Shown in pieces: positions 1 to 8,547 of a stretch of 33,174 nucleotides of DNA. The translations under genes were made by a program, and so were the position numbers. The stretch is from JANWKA01 sp035533815 (lineage in GTDB: Bacteria; Bacteroidota; Bacteroidia; Chitinophagales; Chitinophagaceae): contig DATLTB010000106.1 of the NCBI GenBank assembly GCA_035533815.1, positions 1 to 33,174 on the forward strand. Direction: 5' to 3'. The notes beneath the pieces are model-generated. The model saw only the letters and a list, made by a program, of their open reading frames with translations, did no database searches and was not told the origin of the DNA. Every line of letters begins with the position of its first letter. The stretch's first letter is position 1.

Positions 1-2
1 TA

Positions 3-512
3 ATGGGCCGCACTGCCCTGCAATGGTTTCCTATTGGGGTGCTTATTATATTTTTCTTTATTAATGAAACTGCAAATAAAATCCGTTTGAACAAATTATG
101 GATATCCATTTCCAGTGTGTTAATCATTATTTGCGCGGTTACTCATTTTTTTTCAAGTGCTAATTTGCATTATTGCTTTGAATATAAAGCTCAGGGGGAA
201 AGCTATCATTGCCTGGAAGACCTTTATCATATGCATCCGCAACATCCGGCCATTCACAAATGGCTCGCTGGAGTTTTCATCAATTACTACAAGCTGACAG
301 ATAAAAAAATGGGTAGACTTACTCCATTCGTTATTAACGAAGATGAAATTAAAAATGGGGATACATCACAATTGAACGATTTGAGAAAGTGTGATTATAT
401 AATTATTTCCTATCCTACTACGCTTACTTGCATGGAAAAACAGGGAATATCCTTTAATGTATTAAAAAAATATCCTTTAACAAATGATGAATTGATCAAA
501 ATTAATCCATGA
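3..512 (+). CDS. C-terminal part of a polytopic membrane protein (partial, 5' end outside window)
   Basis: About 169 residues are visible and the gene probably begins before the window. The first part holds two hydrophobic segments (roughly residues 7-21 and 33-49), followed by a soluble tail of about 115 residues. The opening MGRTAL followed by a membrane span resembles the (P)xxRTALYF-type motif near the C-terminus of Bacteroidota membrane glycosyltransferase-like or oligosaccharide-associated proteins. That comparison is from memory and weak. The tail contains several Cys and His residues (for example LHYCFEY, YHCLEDLYHMHP) and no recognised catalytic motif. It lies upstream of a nucleotide-sugar cluster, which would suit a role in surface glycan assembly, but about 1 kb of non-coding DNA separates them. 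The function is not established. Confidence 0.55.
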   Translation: MGRTALQWFPIGVLIIFFFINETANKIRLNKLWISISSVLIIICAVTHFFSSANLHYCFEYKAQGESYHCLEDLYHMHPQHPAIHKWLAGVFINYYKLTDKKMGRLTPFVINEDEIKNGDTSQLNDLRKCDYIIISYPTTLTCMEKQGISFNVLKKYPLTNDELIKINP

Positions 513-599
513 ATTGATTCATATTCAGTTATCTTAATCCAAATTTATAACTTAGTAAAAGTTATAATTACCTATACTACCTAATTTTAATTTCCCTAT

Positions 600-914
600 C
601 TAAACCCGATTCAACAATTTTGCAAAGTGGGACAATATTGATTCAACTAAATCAGTTTCTATTGTTGAAAGATAAAGCTTGTCTGTTCCATTTAGTGAAG
701 CTAAGCCCAGCCCAGCTGTGATACCCTTTCTATATTCTTGTCTTCTAAATCATTGAGCTAAGAAGAATATATTTGTTGTGTTTACCACAGGTTGGCTATT
801 CCTGTATAAAACTTCGGGGCATAATTCATCGGAATGTACAATTTTATACCCTTCCACATCTAATAACCCAATCTTCACATTCCCCCCGATAAAGTTTGAT
901 TCCGTTAGACTTTC
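600..914 (-). pseudogene. decayed protein-coding remnant, family not recognised
   Basis: Read on the minus strand, this stretch is open for about 105 codons except for one in-frame TGA (complement of 750-752), and ends at a TAG (complement of 600-602). The translation looks protein-like: FIGGNVKIGLLDVEGYKIVH, later FRRQEYRKGITAGLGLAS, and finally an amphipathic end with SILSHFAKLLNRV. Upstream (915-917) the frame is closed by another stop and no start codon is evident, so the 5' end is missing or frameshifted. The surrounding DNA is AT-rich and looks degraded. I do not recognise the family. The main evidence that it was ever a gene is the long open frame with coherent composition on both sides of a single stop. 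Confidence 0.4.
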
Positions 915-1567
915 CTAAATTCAAACTGATAGGGCAATAAAAATGCTGGCTCATTTTTTTAATCTTGCCTTTTTCAAATAATTCCTTGAAATTTATGACC
1001 CAGACCCTACCATATTAAAAATGCAATATAAATTAACTCCTTTGATCGTTTAATTCTTAAGAATTCCTTGGAGTTTAATTACTTTTTTCATTTGTTGTAT
1101 TTTAAGGTATTTATTCTTGTTAAAATTACAAGCGCAGCCTAAAGTGCCTGAAAATGAGGAGGTATATGCTCTCTTGAATAAATATATATTTTTATTGAGT
1201 CATTAAAATGTAAAGCAGACATTTCAATTTGGTTAAAAGCAATGTAAAGTTGCTTTATTTGGTAGCTATATCCAATAAATTCCAAATACTTGATTTTATA
1301 AAAAATAGAACCCTTTTAAAAGCTACAACTTACTAAAGAACAAACCCCTTAGGTTTTGATCCCAATGATAACCTATAGCGCTTTCTTAGGCCCTCTTGCA
1401 TTTAACACCTGCAATTCGGGTAGTTCCCCAGGAAACAACCCAGGATAAGAAGAGCAGTTGGAGATTTTTGATGAATTGAATATATAAACTAATTTTAGGC
1501 GATTGATTTTTCACATGCTACATTTCTCTTTTTTTCAATGCAGTTACTGAAAAAATTTGCCTAGCCC
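915..1567. other. AT-rich intergenic region without a supported gene
   Basis: About 650 bases lie between the decayed minus-strand remnant and the nucleotide-sugar cluster. No open frame of useful length, RNA gene or repeat was recognised. Short stop-interrupted stretches around 1110-1200 could be further gene debris, but they are too short to support. No promoter matching TTTG-N20-TAnnTTTG was found directly in front of the aminotransferase gene at 1568. Confidence 0.5.
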
Positions 1568-2695
1568 ATGCAGCCCATTCAGATGGTGGACCTGAAGAGA
1601 CAGTATCTGCGGATCAAACCCGAGATCGACCAAGCCATCCTGGATGTCCTGGACAGCACCGCTTTCATCAACGGCCGGCCGGTGCAGGATTTTGCCTCCG
1701 CGCTGGCTGCTTATATGCATGTAAAATACGTTATCCCCTGCGCCAATGGCACTGATGCCCTGCAGATTGCCCTGATGGCCCTAGGCCTGGAACCAGGTGA
1801 TGAAGTGATCACTCCTTCCTTCACCTTTATCTCTACGGTGGAAGTCATTGCCCTGCTCAGGCTGACCCCGGTGTTTATAGATGTGGATCCCCGCAGCTAC
1901 TGTCTCGACACCCGCCTGCTGGAAAAAGCGATCACCAAACGCACCCGGGCGATCATCCCTGTTCACCTGTATGGGCAAAGTACGGACATGGAGCCCCTCC
2001 TGGAATTCGCCGGCCAACATGCACTGCACATCATCGAGGACAATGCCCAGGCTATTGGCAGTGATTACCGGTTCCAAAATGGTCAACTGGTAAAAACCGG
2101 CTCCATGGGAGCGGTCAGCTGCACTTCCTTTTTCCCCTCCAAGAACCTGGGTGGATACGGGGATGGGGGCGCGATGTGCACCAGCGACGAGGCGTTGGCC
2201 CAACGGCTACGCATGATCGCCAACCATGGCCAGCGGGAAAGATACTATCACGATATCGTGGGCTGCAATTCTAGGCTCGATACCCTGCAGGCAGCCGTGC
2301 TTTCCGTCAAGCTCCGGTTCCTGGACAGGTATATTGATGCCAGGATCAGGGTGGCAGATGGATATGACCGGGCATTTGCCGGGCATTCCCGGATCATCAC
2401 TCCTTACCGAGCGCCGAACACCAGGCATGTCTTCCACCAGTATACCCTGCAGATAGAGGGTGGTGGCAGGGATCAGCTTCAGCAATACTTGGCTGGCCAG
2501 GGCATTCCTTCCATGATCTATTATCCGGTTCCTGCCCACCGGCAGAAAATGTTTGCCTCCTTCGGTGCAGGGGATGCGGTGCTGCCCGTCACGGACAGGT
2601 TATCAGAAAGAGTATTATCTTTGCCGATCCATACCGAAATGGAAGAAGATCAGCTGGAATTCATCATTTCCAGGGTGCTGGATTTCTTTCACTGA
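1568..2695 (+). CDS. DegT/DnrJ/EryC1/StrS family PLP-dependent sugar aminotransferase
   Basis: The protein has 375 residues, the normal length for the family, which transfers an amino group (usually from glutamate) to a keto-sugar nucleotide. The fold-type I landmarks are in order: the ANGTDALQIAL segment near residues 59-69 that contacts the PLP phosphate, HLYGQ at 133-137, EDNAQA around Asp158 for the pyridine nitrogen, and SFFPSKNLGGYGDGG with Lys192 as the expected Schiff-base lysine. Met1 and Met6 are both possible starts; MVDLKRQY from Met6 is close to the usual family beginning. It is the first gene of a plus-strand run and the next gene begins 19 bases after its stop. The substrate cannot be read from sequence: the neighbours could supply a UDP-4-keto-pentose or dTDP-4-keto-6-deoxyglucose, and the enzyme may instead use a 3-keto sugar made elsewhere. 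Confidence 0.9.
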   Translation: MQPIQMVDLKRQYLRIKPEIDQAILDVLDSTAFINGRPVQDFASALAAYMHVKYVIPCANGTDALQIALMALGLEPGDEVITPSFTFISTVEVIALLRLTPVFIDVDPRSYCLDTRLLEKAITKRTRAIIPVHLYGQSTDMEPLLEFAGQHALHIIEDNAQAIGSDYRFQNGQLVKTGSMGAVSCTSFFPSKNLGGYGDGGAMCTSDEALAQRLRMIANHGQRERYYHDIVGCNSRLDTLQAAVLSVKLRFLDRYIDARIRVADGYDRAFAGHSRIITPYRAPNTRHVFHQYTLQIEGGGRDQLQQYLAGQGIPSMIYYPVPAHRQKMFASFGAGDAVLPVTDRLSERVLSLPIHTEMEEDQLEFIISRVLDFFH

Positions 2696-2714
2696 CCCCT
2701 AAATTGAATTACCG

Positions 2715-4037
2715 ATGAAAATAACCATTGTTGGGACAGGCTATGTAGGCCTGGTGACTGGAACCTGTTTCGCAGAAACCGGGAATAATGTAACCTGCGT
2801 GGACATAGATCCCGAAAAGGTCCGCAAGTTATCCTCCGGGCAGATCACCATTTATGAACCCGGTCTGGAAAAACTCTTTTCCCGCAACCTGAAGGATGGA
2901 AGGCTGGATTTCACCACGGACTTGGCCAGCGGAGTGATCGATTCCGCGGTGATCTTCATGGCCCTGCCCACTCCCCCCGGGGAAGATGGCTCGGCCGATC
3001 TTTCCTATGTGCTGGGAGTAGCGGAAAACCTGGGTAAGATCATTTCAGATTATAAGGTCATCATTGACAAGAGCACTGTGCCGGTTGGGACCTCCGCCAG
3101 GGTGCGTGAAATGATCGCTAAAAATGCCCGGTGTGAGTTCGATGTCGTCTCCAATCCCGAGTTTCTCCGGGAAGGGGTGGCCGTGGAGGATTTCATGAAG
3201 CCTGACCGGGTGGTGATCGGCACTCATTCCGAGCGGGCCCGAAAGGTCATGTCCACCCTGTTTGCCCCCTTTGTCCGCCAGGGCAATCCCATCCTGTTCA
3301 TGGACGAGCAATCTGCGGAACTGACTAAATATGCCGCCAATTCCTTTTTGGCCACCAAGATCTCATTTATGAATGAGATTGCCATTCTCTGCGAAAAATT
3401 AGGCGCTGATGTGGATATGGTACGCCGCGGAGTGGGCAGCGATGACCGGATCGGCAAGCGTTTCCTTTTCCCCGGCATTGGGTACGGGGGCAGTTGCTTT
3501 CCAAAGGATGTGCAGGCGCTTTCCCGGTCTGCGCATGCTGCAGGCTATGATTTTGCGATCCTCAATGCCGTGATGAAGGTCAACCAGGGCCAGAAGCTAT
3601 ATCTGATCCCCAAGATCAAGGCCTTTTTCAAAAATAATCTGTCCGGTAAAAAGTTTGCCCTTTGGGGTCTGGCATTCAAACCTAATACGGATGATGTCCG
3701 GGAAGCGCCGGCATTGTATATGATCCATGCCCTGCTTCATGAAGGTGCCATGATCCAAGCCTTTGATCCGGAAGCTATGGCCAATACCCAAATCATGCTG
3801 AAGGATAAAATATCCTTTGCCACAGACCAGTATGAATGCCTGAAAGAAGCCGATGCCCTGATTATTGCCACGGAATGGAATGAATTCCGGACCCCGGACT
3901 TTTCCCGAATCAGTACCCTGATGAAGCAAAAAGTCATTTTTGACGGGCGGAACCTTTTTGATCTGCAAATCATTCGCGACCTGGGTTTCCATTATGAAAG
4001 CATCGGGCGCAAACCCATCCATTTACCCAAGACATAA
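2715..4037 (+). CDS. ugd: UDP-glucose 6-dehydrogenase
   Basis: The protein has 440 residues. It oxidises UDP-glucose to UDP-glucuronate with two NAD+ in the cytoplasm. The N-terminal Rossmann motif is MKITIVGTGYVGLVTG. The central helix holds ELTKYAANSFLATK with Lys206 and Lys215 and is followed by Asn219. The active-site nucleophile is Cys261 in GIGYGGSCFPKD. The C-terminal UDP-binding domain contains WGLAFKPNTDDVREAP. All expected catalytic positions are present, so it should be active. The product is the substrate of the decarboxylase encoded 9 bases downstream, so the two genes form a UDP-glucose to UDP-glucuronate to UDP-pentose route. Length and architecture match the bacterial Ugd/TuaD group. 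Confidence 0.95.
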   Translation: MKITIVGTGYVGLVTGTCFAETGNNVTCVDIDPEKVRKLSSGQITIYEPGLEKLFSRNLKDGRLDFTTDLASGVIDSAVIFMALPTPPGEDGSADLSYVLGVAENLGKIISDYKVIIDKSTVPVGTSARVREMIAKNARCEFDVVSNPEFLREGVAVEDFMKPDRVVIGTHSERARKVMSTLFAPFVRQGNPILFMDEQSAELTKYAANSFLATKISFMNEIAILCEKLGADVDMVRRGVGSDDRIGKRFLFPGIGYGGSCFPKDVQALSRSAHAAGYDFAILNAVMKVNQGQKLYLIPKIKAFFKNNLSGKKFALWGLAFKPNTDDVREAPALYMIHALLHEGAMIQAFDPEAMANTQIMLKDKISFATDQYECLKEADALIIATEWNEFRTPDFSRISTLMKQKVIFDGRNLFDLQIIRDLGFHYESIGRKPIHLPKT

Positions 4038-4046
4038 TTACCCTGC

Positions 4047-4994
4047 ATGGAGCAGAAAAATATCCTGATCACCGGGGCAGCCGGATTCCTGGGATCCCAT
4101 CTTTGTGATCGTTTCCTGAAAGTGGGATACCGGGTCATTGCCATGGATAACCTGCTGACCGGCAATATCCGTAACATTGAACATCTTTTTCCCCTTCGGG
4201 AATTTGAATATTATCATCATGATGTAACCAAGTTTGTGCATGTGCCGGGCCGGATTGATTATATCCTGCACTTTGCTTCACCGGCCAGTCCGATCGATTA
4301 CCTGAAAAAGCCCATCCAGACCCTTAAGGTTGGTTCCCTGGGGACCCACAACCTGCTGGGTCTGGCCAAGGATAAAAAGGCCAGGATCCTGGTGGCTTCC
4401 ACTTCGGAAGTTTATGGAGATCCCCAGGTACACCCCCAACAGGAAGAATATTGGGGGAATGTGAACCCGGTAGGCCCCAGGGGAGTATATGATGAGGCCA
4501 AACGCTTTCAGGAGGCCATCACCATGGCCTACCATACTTTTCATCACCTGGAAACCCGGATCATCCGGATATTCAATACCTATGGTCCAAGGATGAGGCT
4601 GGATGACGGCAGGGCCCTGCCGGCATTCATGAGCCAGGCCCTGACCGGAAAGGACCTGACCGTATTCGGGGATGGGTCCCAGACCCGGTCTTTCTGCTAT
4701 GTGGATGACCTGGTGGAAGGGATCTACCGGTTATTGCTAAGTGATTACAGTATGCCTGTCAATATCGGCAACCCGGATGAGATCTCCCTGAAGCAGTTTG
4801 CCGAAGAGATCATTGAACTGACAGGATCCAGGCAGAAAATCGTGTATGAACCGCTGCCCAAGGATGATCCCCGGCAACGTAAGCCTGATATCACCCGGGC
4901 TAAGGAAATCCTGGGCTGGGAACCCAGGGTGGGCCGCAAGGAAGGTTTACAGATCACCCTGGATTATTTCAAAAAAGAATTGGGGGTCCGTTAA
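4047..4994 (+). CDS. uxs: UDP-glucuronate decarboxylase (UDP-xylose synthase type), extended SDR
   Basis: The protein has 315 residues. Family members convert UDP-glucuronate to UDP-xylose through a UDP-4-keto-xylose intermediate bound with NAD+. The Rossmann motif is GAAGFLGSHL (Gly10, Gly13, Gly16). The catalytic region reads STSEVYGDP (Ser120, Glu121) and YWGNVNPVGPRGVYDEAKR, giving the YxxxK pair Tyr148/Lys152; the YWGNVNP segment is diagnostic for this family against dehydratases and epimerases. FNTYGPRM and FGDGSQTRSF follow as expected. The gene starts 9 bases after the ugd stop and is followed 16 bases later by the dTDP-glucose dehydratase gene. A member releasing the 4-keto sugar rather than UDP-xylose cannot be excluded, which matters because an aminotransferase gene heads the cluster. 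Confidence 0.92.
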   Translation: MEQKNILITGAAGFLGSHLCDRFLKVGYRVIAMDNLLTGNIRNIEHLFPLREFEYYHHDVTKFVHVPGRIDYILHFASPASPIDYLKKPIQTLKVGSLGTHNLLGLAKDKKARILVASTSEVYGDPQVHPQQEEYWGNVNPVGPRGVYDEAKRFQEAITMAYHTFHHLETRIIRIFNTYGPRMRLDDGRALPAFMSQALTGKDLTVFGDGSQTRSFCYVDDLVEGIYRLLLSDYSMPVNIGNPDEISLKQFAEEIIELTGSRQKIVYEPLPKDDPRQRKPDITRAKEILGWEPRVGRKEGLQITLDYFKKELGVR

Positions 4995-5010
4995 CAGGGC
5001 ATACTGATCC

Positions 5011-6066
5011 ATGACCAGAACCATACTCATTACTGGCGGCGCAGGATTTATCGGTTCGCATGTAGTCCGGTTGCTGGTCACCAGGTATCCAGCCTACCGG
5101 ATCATCAACCTGGATAATCTCAGCTATGCCGGCAATCTCGAGAACCTGACCGATATCCAGGACCGGACCAATTATCATTTTGTGAAAGCCGATATCCGGG
5201 ATCCGTCCGCTATCCAGGCTGTTTTTGACAAATTCCACATTGATGGGGTCATTCATCTGGCCGCAGAGAGCCATGTGGACCGGTCCATCATGGATCCCCT
5301 TGGCTTCATCCGGACCAATGTGCTGGGTACCGGGGTGGTGCTGGATGCCTGCTGCCAGCACTGGAGGAATGATTTTTCCGGCAAGCTGTTTTACCAGATC
5401 TCCACAGATGAGGTGTATGGCTCCCTGGGCATCGAAGGCCTGTTTACCGAAAGATCCCGGTATGATCCGCGTTCACCCTATTCAGCTTCCAAGGCTGGAG
5501 CAGATCACCTGGTCATGGCCTACCACCATACCTATAAGCTTCCGGTGGTCATCTCCAACTGTTCCAATAATTATGGATCCCACCAGTTCCCTGAAAAGCT
5601 GATCCCCCTGGCCATCCACCAAATTCACCAGCAAAAACCCATACCTGTGTATGGAAAGGGGGAAAACATCCGGGACTGGCTATGGGTTTATGACCATGCC
5701 CTGGCCATTGATCAGGTATTTCATTATGGAGTACAGGGGGAAACCTATAATATCGGGGGGTCCAACCAATGGAAAAATATTGACCTGGTGAGATTGTTGT
5801 GTCAAATCATGGACAGGAAGCTTGAACGGCCTTCCGGTTCCTCTGAAAAGCTGATCTCCTTCGTGAAAGACCGCCAGGGCCATGACCTGCGTTATGCCAT
5901 TGATGCCACCAAGATCCGGGAAAGCCTGGGGTGGGCCCCTACGGTAAGTTTTGAGGAAGGACTGGAAAAAACCGTCGACTGGTACCTGGCCAATCAAACC
6001 TGGCTGGAACATCTGACCAGCGGGACCTATCAGCAGTATTACGAACAACAATATATTCATCGCTAG
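5011..6066 (+). CDS. rfbB: dTDP-glucose 4,6-dehydratase
   Basis: The protein has 351 residues, the standard RmlB length. It converts dTDP-glucose to dTDP-4-keto-6-deoxyglucose using bound NAD+. GGAGFIGSHVV is the Rossmann motif at residues 9-19. The dehydratase signature STDEVYGSLG carries Thr132, Asp133 and Glu134, and SPYSASKAG gives Tyr157/Lys161. The sequences NCSNNYG and ENIRDWLWVYDHA are typical of RmlB and separate it from UDP-sugar epimerases. The 3,5-epimerase gene begins 14 bases after its stop. The thymidylyltransferase (rfbA) and reductase (rfbD) of the rhamnose pathway are not in this window, so either they lie elsewhere or the 4-keto sugar is diverted to another product. Confidence 0.95.
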   Translation: MTRTILITGGAGFIGSHVVRLLVTRYPAYRIINLDNLSYAGNLENLTDIQDRTNYHFVKADIRDPSAIQAVFDKFHIDGVIHLAAESHVDRSIMDPLGFIRTNVLGTGVVLDACCQHWRNDFSGKLFYQISTDEVYGSLGIEGLFTERSRYDPRSPYSASKAGADHLVMAYHHTYKLPVVISNCSNNYGSHQFPEKLIPLAIHQIHQQKPIPVYGKGENIRDWLWVYDHALAIDQVFHYGVQGETYNIGGSNQWKNIDLVRLLCQIMDRKLERPSGSSEKLISFVKDRQGHDLRYAIDATKIRESLGWAPTVSFEEGLEKTVDWYLANQTWLEHLTSGTYQQYYEQQYIHR

Positions 6067-6080
6067 CCCAATCCGATATC

Positions 6081-6644
6081 ATGCCATTCGTACCCACGGA
6101 CATCCCTGACCTCCTGGTCTTTGAACCAGTGATCCATCAGGACAACAGGGGGTATTTCTTTGAAAGTTACAATGAAGAGGATTTTTCCAGGGAAGGCCTG
6201 AGGATAAAATTTGTGCAGGACAACCAGGCCCGGTCCGGTTTCGGAGTGCTCAGGGGGCTTCATTACCAGCTGGAACCCTATGCCCAGACCAAACTGATCC
6301 GGGTACTTGAGGGAGAGATCCTCGATGTGGCGGTAGATATCCGCCAGGGATCCCCGGCGTATGGACAATCCTTTTGTCTGGTGCTCAGCGCAGGGAATAA
6401 AAAGCAATTGCTTGTACCTAAAGGTTTTGCCCATGGCTATGCCGTATTATCGCATGCGGCAGAAGTATTTTATAAATGTGATAACTTTTATAATAAAACC
6501 CAGGAAGCCGGTATCCTGTACAATGATCCGGACCTGGATATTGACTGGCAGATTAGGTCGTCAGATACTATCATCTCCGAAAAAGATCAGGTGCTTCCTC
6601 CCCTGAAACAAGCCAGGAATAATTTCAGTTTCCGGGCCCTTTAG
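6081..6644 (+). CDS. rfbC: dTDP-4-dehydrorhamnose 3,5-epimerase
   Basis: The protein has 187 residues and a cupin fold. It epimerises C3 and C5 of dTDP-4-keto-6-deoxyglucose. The key segment GVLRGLHYQ places the catalytic base at His61, followed by Lys71 and VAVDIRQGSP with Asp86. PKGFAHGYAVLS and the Tyr at about residue 131 (FYKCDNFYNK) complete the active site as known for RmlC. It is the last gene of the plus-strand cluster. Its TAG stop (6642-6644) overlaps the TAA stop of the convergent minus-strand gene (6641-6643), leaving no room for a terminator between the two coding regions. Confidence 0.94.
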   Translation: MPFVPTDIPDLLVFEPVIHQDNRGYFFESYNEEDFSREGLRIKFVQDNQARSGFGVLRGLHYQLEPYAQTKLIRVLEGEILDVAVDIRQGSPAYGQSFCLVLSAGNKKQLLVPKGFAHGYAVLSHAAEVFYKCDNFYNKTQEAGILYNDPDLDIDWQIRSSDTIISEKDQVLPPLKQARNNFSFRAL

Positions 6645-7348
6645 GGATATTTTTGAATGGACACCAGGATCAGGCTACCGGACAGTTTATTCTTCTTCCG
6701 GTAAGCCTGTCTTTTCACCAGGCCGAAGCCAGGCGCAAACCATTCCCGGTAGCGGAATACCAGCGGTATTCCGATGCCCAGTAAGCTCGTCCTCAGCCTG
6801 GCAGTATAGCTGATCCGGTAGCAGTTCCAGGTACCGGCCGGAGTGGTAATCCTATCCATGCCTTCTACCTTCCTGTCGGTAATGGACATTTGCTCCCGGG
6901 AAATGGTTTTACCTTCCAGATCCAGGTCCATTTCCATATACCCATCATCCAGCGAATCCCCTTTTTGCATAGAATCCGGATAGACCATGGAGGCCTGTTG
7001 CATGCAGACCTGAAAACTCCTGATCTTCTGGACGAGGGCAGCCGGCCCTGTCAGCCCCATATCCCACCAAAGGGTTCCCTTGCTGCACTGGACCTGCGCC
7101 GGATACAGGCTTACCCGTATTCCGTTGCGGTTATACTGTGCGGCCAATAACCGGATGGAATCCATATCCTTTTGGCGGTGTACCTGGACCGTTTGATAAA
7201 CCACACGGCCTACCGGATCCCCATTTCGGTTGAATTGCCGGAAAGTGATTAAGCAATGGTCCCGCAGGACATAAAAGCTGTCCTTGACCTGGGCTGATAG
7301 AGCAATGTCCATAAAGGTCAGCAGGAAAATGGCAATCAAGGGTTTCAT
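6641..7348 (-). CDS. secreted TapB/DUF3108-like protein, paralogue 1
   Basis: From the ATG at 7348 the protein has 235 residues and begins MKPLIAIFLLTFMDIALSAQ, a signal peptide ending in an AQ site typical of this phylum. The frame is open 42 codons further upstream, but starting there would bury the signal peptide, so 7348 is preferred. The mature part shares with the next gene a characteristic C-terminal pattern: a TxPAGTWxCYxI segment and, near the end, EWFAPGFGLVK. These match the DUF3108-like/TapB family of exported beta-rich proteins in Bacteroidota, whose biochemical role is not settled. The two proteins share the same layout but are clearly diverged, so this is an old tandem duplication. 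Confidence 0.75.
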   Translation of the reverse strand: MKPLIAIFLLTFMDIALSAQVKDSFYVLRDHCLITFRQFNRNGDPVGRVVYQTVQVHRQKDMDSIRLLAAQYNRNGIRVSLYPAQVQCSKGTLWWDMGLTGPAALVQKIRSFQVCMQQASMVYPDSMQKGDSLDDGYMEMDLDLEGKTISREQMSITDRKVEGMDRITTPAGTWNCYRISYTARLRTSLLGIGIPLVFRYREWFAPGFGLVKRQAYRKKNKLSGSLILVSIQKYP

Positions 7349-7646
7349 AAAAAGGGATTGAAATTGTACCGGACCGGGGAAGATTGCAGGGATTACCTGG
7401 TAAACCGCCTGGTTATTGATGGCTGACCGTTTACCTAAGCGGCCATGCAGGCGAAATTGGTATAGTGTAAGCACTATATTTCCCTATGGAAACCAGAGAT
7501 GGGGCAATTAAATCCTAAATCCGGGATAAGAAAATCCCGGCAGGGCACAAAATATAGATAAGCCCCTAGGTGATTTGCTGAGGATAGAGTTGATCTCAGG
7601 GTTGATTCCCGGACCGGAAATGGCCAGCTTTATGGGGGTAGAAGTA

Positions 7647-8360
7647 CTATGGCTTATAGGAACTGAGTTCCGTACTTCCCTGTAATTGGCCCTTTTGATC
7701 AAAAGACTCTGATTTGATCAAGCCAAAACCTGGCGCAAACCATTCTGCTCCAGAAGTGACAAATGCCTTGCCCATCCCCATCATTTTATTATCAATCTGA
7801 GCGGTGAAAGTAATTTTATAACAAGTCCAGGTGCCGGCAGGCGTAGTCACACTTTCCTTGCCCACCACCTTACGGTTAACCGTACTCATATCCATGGTGG
7901 AGAACGGATGACCATTATTAGTCATGGTCATGTGAAAGTGCCCATCCTGCAGGTTGTCGCCGACATGAAAACTTGTGGGATAGAACAGGTAGGACTGGTC
8001 TATATGAACCTGCATATTCTTCATATATGGTGATCCTCCCCCGCCAGGAGCTCCCATATGCATGTCAACCATCAGCTGTCCTCCTTTACATTTGTAATTA
8101 CCGGTCGATTTAAAAAAGCTTTTTCCCATTTTGCTAAAAAATTCCGAGTTAATGGTAGAGCTCACCGTACCCCCGCTATTGGAGACATTGGAAACTGTAT
8201 ACACCATTTTACCGGAGAGATTACCTTTGGCGTCAAAGGTGGACATGGTGATCACCGCATTATTGGTCATGTAATAATAGTTAGCGCAGGACTGCCCCCA
8301 GGCAATCGCGCTTGTAAGCAATGCCAGTGAGGCGAGTACAATCTTTTTCATAACGTTCAT
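7647..8360 (-). CDS. secreted TapB/DUF3108-like protein, paralogue 2
   Basis: The protein has 237 residues and a signal peptide (MKKIVLASLALLTSAIAWGQ after an optional MNV). Two starts are possible, 8360 and 8351; the A-rich stretch directly before 8360 slightly favours the longer form. The mature protein holds CANYYYMTNNAVITMSTFD, a Gly-rich loop (GAPGGGGSP) and the family hallmarks VTTPAGTWTCYKITF and EWFAPGFGLIKSE. It is the same family as the neighbour at 6641-7348. Roughly 300 bases without a gene separate them. The protein is probably periplasmic or surface-exposed; no enzymatic residues are recognised. Both Cys of the YYY-adjacent and CYK segments are kept in the paralogue (DHCLITF, NCYRISY) at similar places, so a structural role is possible. 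Confidence 0.8.
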   Translation of the reverse strand: MNVMKKIVLASLALLTSAIAWGQSCANYYYMTNNAVITMSTFDAKGNLSGKMVYTVSNVSNSGGTVSSTINSEFFSKMGKSFFKSTGNYKCKGGQLMVDMHMGAPGGGGSPYMKNMQVHIDQSYLFYPTSFHVGDNLQDGHFHMTMTNNGHPFSTMDMSTVNRKVVGKESVTTPAGTWTCYKITFTAQIDNKMMGMGKAFVTSGAEWFAPGFGLIKSESFDQKGQLQGSTELSSYKP

Positions 8361-8547
8361 TTTATAGGTTTAGGTAAATTTTGCTTAAATTTATATGGAC
8401 TATCATCCTTTTACAGGTACGCTTAAAATTAAAAAAAATATCATTGATTTTTTAATCATTTAGATAAAATTATCATTTCAATTACTTGTATAATCAATAG
8501 ATTAGATTAATTTTACAAATTATTCATTTCTGGCTTATAAAAATATT

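Noticed and set aside
1781..2539. Minus-strand open frames inside the aminotransferase gene
   Set aside because: They lie entirely within a well-supported gene and their translations have no family resemblance.
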